Assembly: GCF_006838285.1 (NCBI RefSeq)
Contig: NZ_CP038228.1
Location: forward strand, 2,108,001-2,172,000
Length of the DNA stretch: 64,000 nucleotides
Direction: 5' to 3'
Source of the DNA: Xanthomonas translucens pv. cerealis
GTDB lineage: Bacteria; Pseudomonadota; Gammaproteobacteria; Xanthomonadales; Xanthomonadaceae
Part shown: positions 60,942 to 64,000 of the stretch, in pieces
Layout: each line of letters begins with the position of its first letter
Position numbering within the stretch: the first letter of the stretch is position 1
Position numbers and translations under genes: made by a program
The notes under the pieces: model-generated
What the model saw: only the letters and a program-made list of their open reading frames with translations
The model's database searches: none
What the model was told of the DNA's origin: nothing

Positions 60942-61577
60942 TCAACCATTGCCTTCGATTTTCTTCGCATTCTTGTCCGCCACCGCGGCGCGCTCGTCGG
61001 CGCGCAGGCTCGGCCAGGCCGCATGCAGGTACTGGATGCCGGACAGCAGGGTCAGGATCGAGGCGATCGCCAGCGTCCAGTCGCCGATGTGGAAGATGAA
61101 CAGGCCCATCCACACGCTCTCCGGCGGCGAACCGTCGGGCATCACCGAGTACAGCAGGCACAGCAGCGCGACCATCTGTGCGGTGGTCTTGACCTTGCCG
61201 ATCATCGCCACCCGCACCTTGGCGCGCTGGCCGATCTCGGCCATCCACTCGCGCAGCGCCGACACCGCGATCTCGCGGCCGACGATCACCGCCGCCCAGA
61301 ACGCCATCCACGGCGTCGGGTGGCCCTGCACGATCAGGAACAGCGCCACCGCGACCATCAGCTTGTCGGCCACCGGGTCCAGGAACGCGCCGAACGCCGA
61401 ATATTGGTGGTAGCGCCGCGCCACCCAGCCGTCAAGCCAGTCGGTGAACGCGGCCAGGCCGAAGATCGTCGCCGAGGCGAAATTCGTCCACTTGTACGGG
61501 AGGTAGAACACCAGCACCAACACCGGAATCATCACGATGCGCAGCAGCGTCAGCCAGGTGGGGATGGTCAACTTCAT
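60942..61577 (-). CDS. pgsA: CDP-diacylglycerol-glycerol-3-phosphate 3-phosphatidyltransferase PgsA
   Basis: A 211-aa integral membrane enzyme that makes phosphatidylglycerol phosphate, first step to phosphatidylglycerol and cardiolipin. The CDP-alcohol phosphotransferase motif is complete: DWLDGWVARR, then GAFLDPVADK (pattern DxxDGxxARx8GxxxDxxxD). Several hydrophobic helices (LTLLRIVMIPVLVLVFYLPY, FWAAVIVGREIAVSAL, MVALLCLLYSVM) match the family topology. It lies 9 bp after the uvrC stop, a common pairing in gammaproteobacteria, and before tRNA-Gly. Confidence 0.95.
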   Translation of the reverse strand: MKLTIPTWLTLLRIVMIPVLVLVFYLPYKWTNFASATIFGLAAFTDWLDGWVARRYHQYSAFGAFLDPVADKLMVAVALFLIVQGHPTPWMAFWAAVIVGREIAVSALREWMAEIGQRAKVRVAMIGKVKTTAQMVALLCLLYSVMPDGSPPESVWMGLFIFHIGDWTLAIASILTLLSGIQYLHAAWPSLRADERAAVADKNAKKIEGNG

Positions 61578-61586
61578 TGCACTGCT

Positions 61587-63443
61587 CTACTCGCCTGCCG
61601 GATCGGGCACCGGCAGTCCGTGCAGGTTAGCGTAGATTCGCGCGGCGAGTGCGTCGTTGATGCCTTCCACGCGCGCGATCTCCGCTTCGCCGGCGGCCTT
61701 GAGCCCGGCCAGCCCGCCGAAATGCTTCAACAGGCTGGCGCGGCGGCGCGGACCGATGCCGGCGATGTCTTCCAGCTTGCTGGTCATGCGCGCTTTCTGG
61801 CGCCGCCCGCGGTGGCCGGTGATCGCGAAACGGTGCGCCTCGTCACGTACCTGCTGAATGAACTGCAGCGCCGGCGAGGCCGCGCCGGGGCGCAGTTCGC
61901 GCCCGTCCGGCATCACCAGGGTCTCGTGGCCGGCGCGGCGTTCGGCGCCCTTGGCCACGCCGATCACCAGGATGCCGTCCACGCCCAGGTCGGCGAGCGC
62001 GGCGTTGGCCTGCGCCAGCTGGCCGGCGCCGCCGTCGATCAGCAACACGTCGGGCAGCACCACGTCGGCCTTGTCGCCCTCCGCGGCGCGGCGGAAACGG
62101 CGTTCGATCGCCTGGCGCATCGCCGCGTAGTCGTCGCCCGGCTCGATGCCGCTGATGTTGTAGCGCCGGTACTGGCTGCGCACCGGGCCGCTGGCGTCGA
62201 ACACCACGCACGAGGCCACGGTGGCCTCGCCCATGGTGTGGCTGATGTCGAAGCACTCCGCGCGCCGGACCGGCTCGGCCAGCCCCAGCATCTCGCGCAA
62301 GGCCTCGCTGCGCGCGTGCTGCGCGTTGCGGCTGGTGAGTTCGGTGGCCAGCGTGGCCTGCGCGTTGCGGCTGGCCAGCTCCAGGTAGCCGGCGCGCTCG
62401 CCGCGCACGTTCCAGCGCAATTGCACCTTGCGCTCGGCGGCCGAACCCAGCGCCGCTTCGATCAGCTCGGCGTCGGGGATCTCACGGTCCAGCAGCACCT
62501 CGCGCGGCGGCGGCTGTTCGGCGTAGTACTGCGACACGAACGCGCCGAGCACTTCGGCGGCGCTGTCCTCGCCGTTGGTCTTGGGGAAGAACGCGCGGGT
62601 GCCGAGATTGCGGCCGTCGCGGAACGCCAGCAGCAGCACGCAGGCGTTGGCGCCCTGCATCGCGCAGGCGAGCACGTCCAGGTCGGCGGCGCGGCCGTCC
62701 ACGTATTGCCGGCTCTGCATGCTGCGCAGCGAGCCGAGCAGGTCGCGCAGGCGCGCAGCGCGTTCGAACTCAAGCTGTTCGCTGGCGGCCTGCATCGCCT
62801 GCACCAGTTCCTCGCCGAGCTGGTCGCTGCGCCCGTCCAGGAACATCGTCGCGCGGCGCACCGATTCGGCGTAGTCGTCGGCCGCCACCAACGCCACGCA
62901 CGGCGCGCTGCAGCGGCCGATCTGGTACTGCAGGCACGGCCGCGAGCGGTTGCGGAACACGCTGTCCTCGCAGCTGCGCAGCTTGAACAGCTTGTGCATC
63001 AGGTTCAGCGTCTCGCGCACGGCAGTGACGCCGGGATACGGGCCGAAGTAGCGCCCGAGCACCGCGCGCGGGCCGCGGTGCAGCGCGATCCGCGGCCACT
63101 CCTCGCGGGTCAGCAGCACGTAGGGATAGCTCTTGTCGTCGCGCAGCGACACGTTGTAGCGCGGCGCCAGCGACTTGATCAGCTGGTTTTCCAGCAGCAG
63201 CGCCTCGCCTTCGCTGCGGGTCACGGTGACGTCCATGCGTGCGACCTGGGCCAGCATCGCCATGGTCCGCGCGTTCTTCGGCGAGGCGCTGAAATAGCTG
63301 GACACGCGCTTGCGCAGCGCGCCGGCCTTGCCGACGTAGAGCAAGGTGTCGTCGGCCGCGTACATGCGGTACACGCCGGGCGCGGTGCTGAGGTTGGCGG
63401 CGAAGGCCTTGCCGTCGAACGGGGGCAGTGCGGATGCGGTCAT
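61587..63443 (-). CDS. uvrC: Excinuclease ABC subunit C (UvrC)
   Basis: A 618-aa protein of usual length. GIY-YIG nuclease domain at the start (GVYRMYAADDTLLYVGKAGA, ~23-43), a UvrB-binding UVR segment (LEFERAARLRDLLGSL, ~205-220), RNase H-like endonuclease core (CFDISHTMGEATVASCVVFD; LLIDGGAGQLAQANAAL) and C-terminal helix-hairpin-helix (IAGIGPRRRASLLKHFGG; VEGINDALAARIYANLHG). UvrC makes both incisions in nucleotide excision repair. The start ATG at 63443 overlaps the stop of the upstream NHL-repeat gene by 4 bp. Confidence 0.96.
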   Translation of the reverse strand: MTASALPPFDGKAFAANLSTAPGVYRMYAADDTLLYVGKAGALRKRVSSYFSASPKNARTMAMLAQVARMDVTVTRSEGEALLLENQLIKSLAPRYNVSLRDDKSYPYVLLTREEWPRIALHRGPRAVLGRYFGPYPGVTAVRETLNLMHKLFKLRSCEDSVFRNRSRPCLQYQIGRCSAPCVALVAADDYAESVRRATMFLDGRSDQLGEELVQAMQAASEQLEFERAARLRDLLGSLRSMQSRQYVDGRAADLDVLACAMQGANACVLLLAFRDGRNLGTRAFFPKTNGEDSAAEVLGAFVSQYYAEQPPPREVLLDREIPDAELIEAALGSAAERKVQLRWNVRGERAGYLELASRNAQATLATELTSRNAQHARSEALREMLGLAEPVRRAECFDISHTMGEATVASCVVFDASGPVRSQYRRYNISGIEPGDDYAAMRQAIERRFRRAAEGDKADVVLPDVLLIDGGAGQLAQANAALADLGVDGILVIGVAKGAERRAGHETLVMPDGRELRPGAASPALQFIQQVRDEAHRFAITGHRGRRQKARMTSKLEDIAGIGPRRRASLLKHFGGLAGLKAAGEAEIARVEGINDALAARIYANLHGLPVPDPAGE

Positions 63444-64000
63444 TCGCTGATCGGCACGTCGCTCAGTTCGCCGCTGGCGATGTCGTAGCGCAACACCGCG
63501 TGGGCATCGGCCTCGGCGATCCACACCGTGCCGGCGCTCACCGCCAGCCCGGCCGGGCCATGCAGGCGCCGCGGCAAGGGCGTGGTCGACAGTTCGCCGC
63601 CGCCCAGGCGCAGGCTGCGCAGGCTGCCGTTGCCGCTGTCGGCGATCCACAGCAGCGGCGCATCCGGGCTTAGCGCGATCGCCTGCGGAAACTGCAGCCG
63701 CGCGCGGCTGCGCGGGCCGTCTTCGTTGCCGAAGTCCCACGGCCCATGCCCACCGAGCAGGGTCTGCACCAGGTCGCCGCGCAATTGCAGCGCACGCACC
63801 GCCGACCCCAGCGCGTCGCACACGTACAGCACCTGTTGCACCGCGGCCAGGCTGCACGGCTGCGCGAACGCGGCCAGGTGGCCGCTGCCGTCGCGCAGTT
63901 CCAGCGCGCCTGCGCCGGCGCGCCAGCGCAGGCTGCGGTTGCCGAGCTCGTAACTCCAGATGCGGTTGTCGCCGGCCATCGCGATGTGCACCTGGTTGTC
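63440..64000 (-). CDS. NHL-repeat (beta-propeller) protein, C-terminal part (5' end outside window)
   Basis: The frame is open to the window edge, so at least 186 residues of a longer protein are seen. It contains NHL-type propeller blades: SLAAVQQVLYVCDALGSAVR, FPQAIALSPDAPLLWIADSG, HGPAGLAVSAGTVWIAEADA, with the usual xLYVxDxxxxxVR pattern. In related bacteria full-length versions often carry an N-terminal thioredoxin-like domain, which cannot be seen here. Function unknown. Overlap with uvrC suggests co-transcription. Confidence 0.8.
   Translation of the reverse strand, partial: DNQVHIAMAGDNRIWSYELGNRSLRWRAGAGALELRDGSGHLAAFAQPCSLAAVQQVLYVCDALGSAVRALQLRGDLVQTLLGGHGPWDFGNEDGPRSRARLQFPQAIALSPDAPLLWIADSGNGSLRSLRLGGGELSTTPLPRRLHGPAGLAVSAGTVWIAEADAHAVLRYDIASGELSDVPISE

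Overview
The window looks like a chromosomal segment of a Xanthomonadaceae bacterium, most likely Xanthomonas. The core genes are GC-rich, there are two copies of an ISXO2-like IS1595-family element, and the right end carries a housekeeping block on the minus strand: NHL-repeat gene, uvrC, pgsA and tRNA-Gly(GCC). Almost everything to the left of the tRNA (1-60164) belongs to type VI secretion (T6SS).

Layout. (1) 1-12574, plus strand: three stacked effector/immunity modules. A GH19-type cell-wall hydrolase tip with two related periplasmic immunity candidates; a truncated VgrG, a 1013-aa M23-like/EF-hand/muramidase effector and a lipoprotein immunity candidate; a second truncated VgrG with a transthyretin-like tail, a 515-aa membrane-crossing effector, and an immunity gene split by an IS. 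(2) 12601-29661, minus strand: a full VgrG, a DUF4123 adaptor, three tandem lipoproteins, a Tle1 phospholipase, a truncated and frameshifted VgrG, a second DUF4123 adaptor, four tandem lipoproteins, a second Tle1, a VgrG tail fragment, and a 3'-truncated large effector. (3) 30519-40905: structural and accessory T6SS genes. tssA is on plus; on minus are an M15 peptidase, PAAR, a 496-aa membrane protein, tssM, tagF and an OmpA-like protein; a further membrane protein is on plus. (4) 40932-60164, minus strand: a full VgrG, a 541-aa uncharacterised protein, a 42-aa membrane peptide and Rhs3 with a predicted deaminase tip and its immunity candidate. Then come a duplicated block with Rhs2, whose tip differs, an IS-split immunity gene, and a headless and tailless Rhs remnant. 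(5) 60830-64000: housekeeping.

The theme is module stacking. New VgrG-effector-immunity or Rhs-tip-immunity cassettes appear to have been added by recombination inside conserved VgrG or Rhs core DNA. Displaced cassettes stay behind with a shortened carrier gene in front. Full-length VgrGs sit only at the upstream end of each stack seen here. Immunity genes are kept and amplified (4x and 3x lipoprotein arrays), while duplicate effectors have shrunk to short remnants. Two immunity genes carry the same IS with no visible target duplication, and removing the IS on paper restores both reading frames. One IS copy has lost a catalytic Asp. T6SS sheath, baseplate and ATPase genes (tssB/C/E/F/G/H/J/K/L) are not in this window and would have to be elsewhere.
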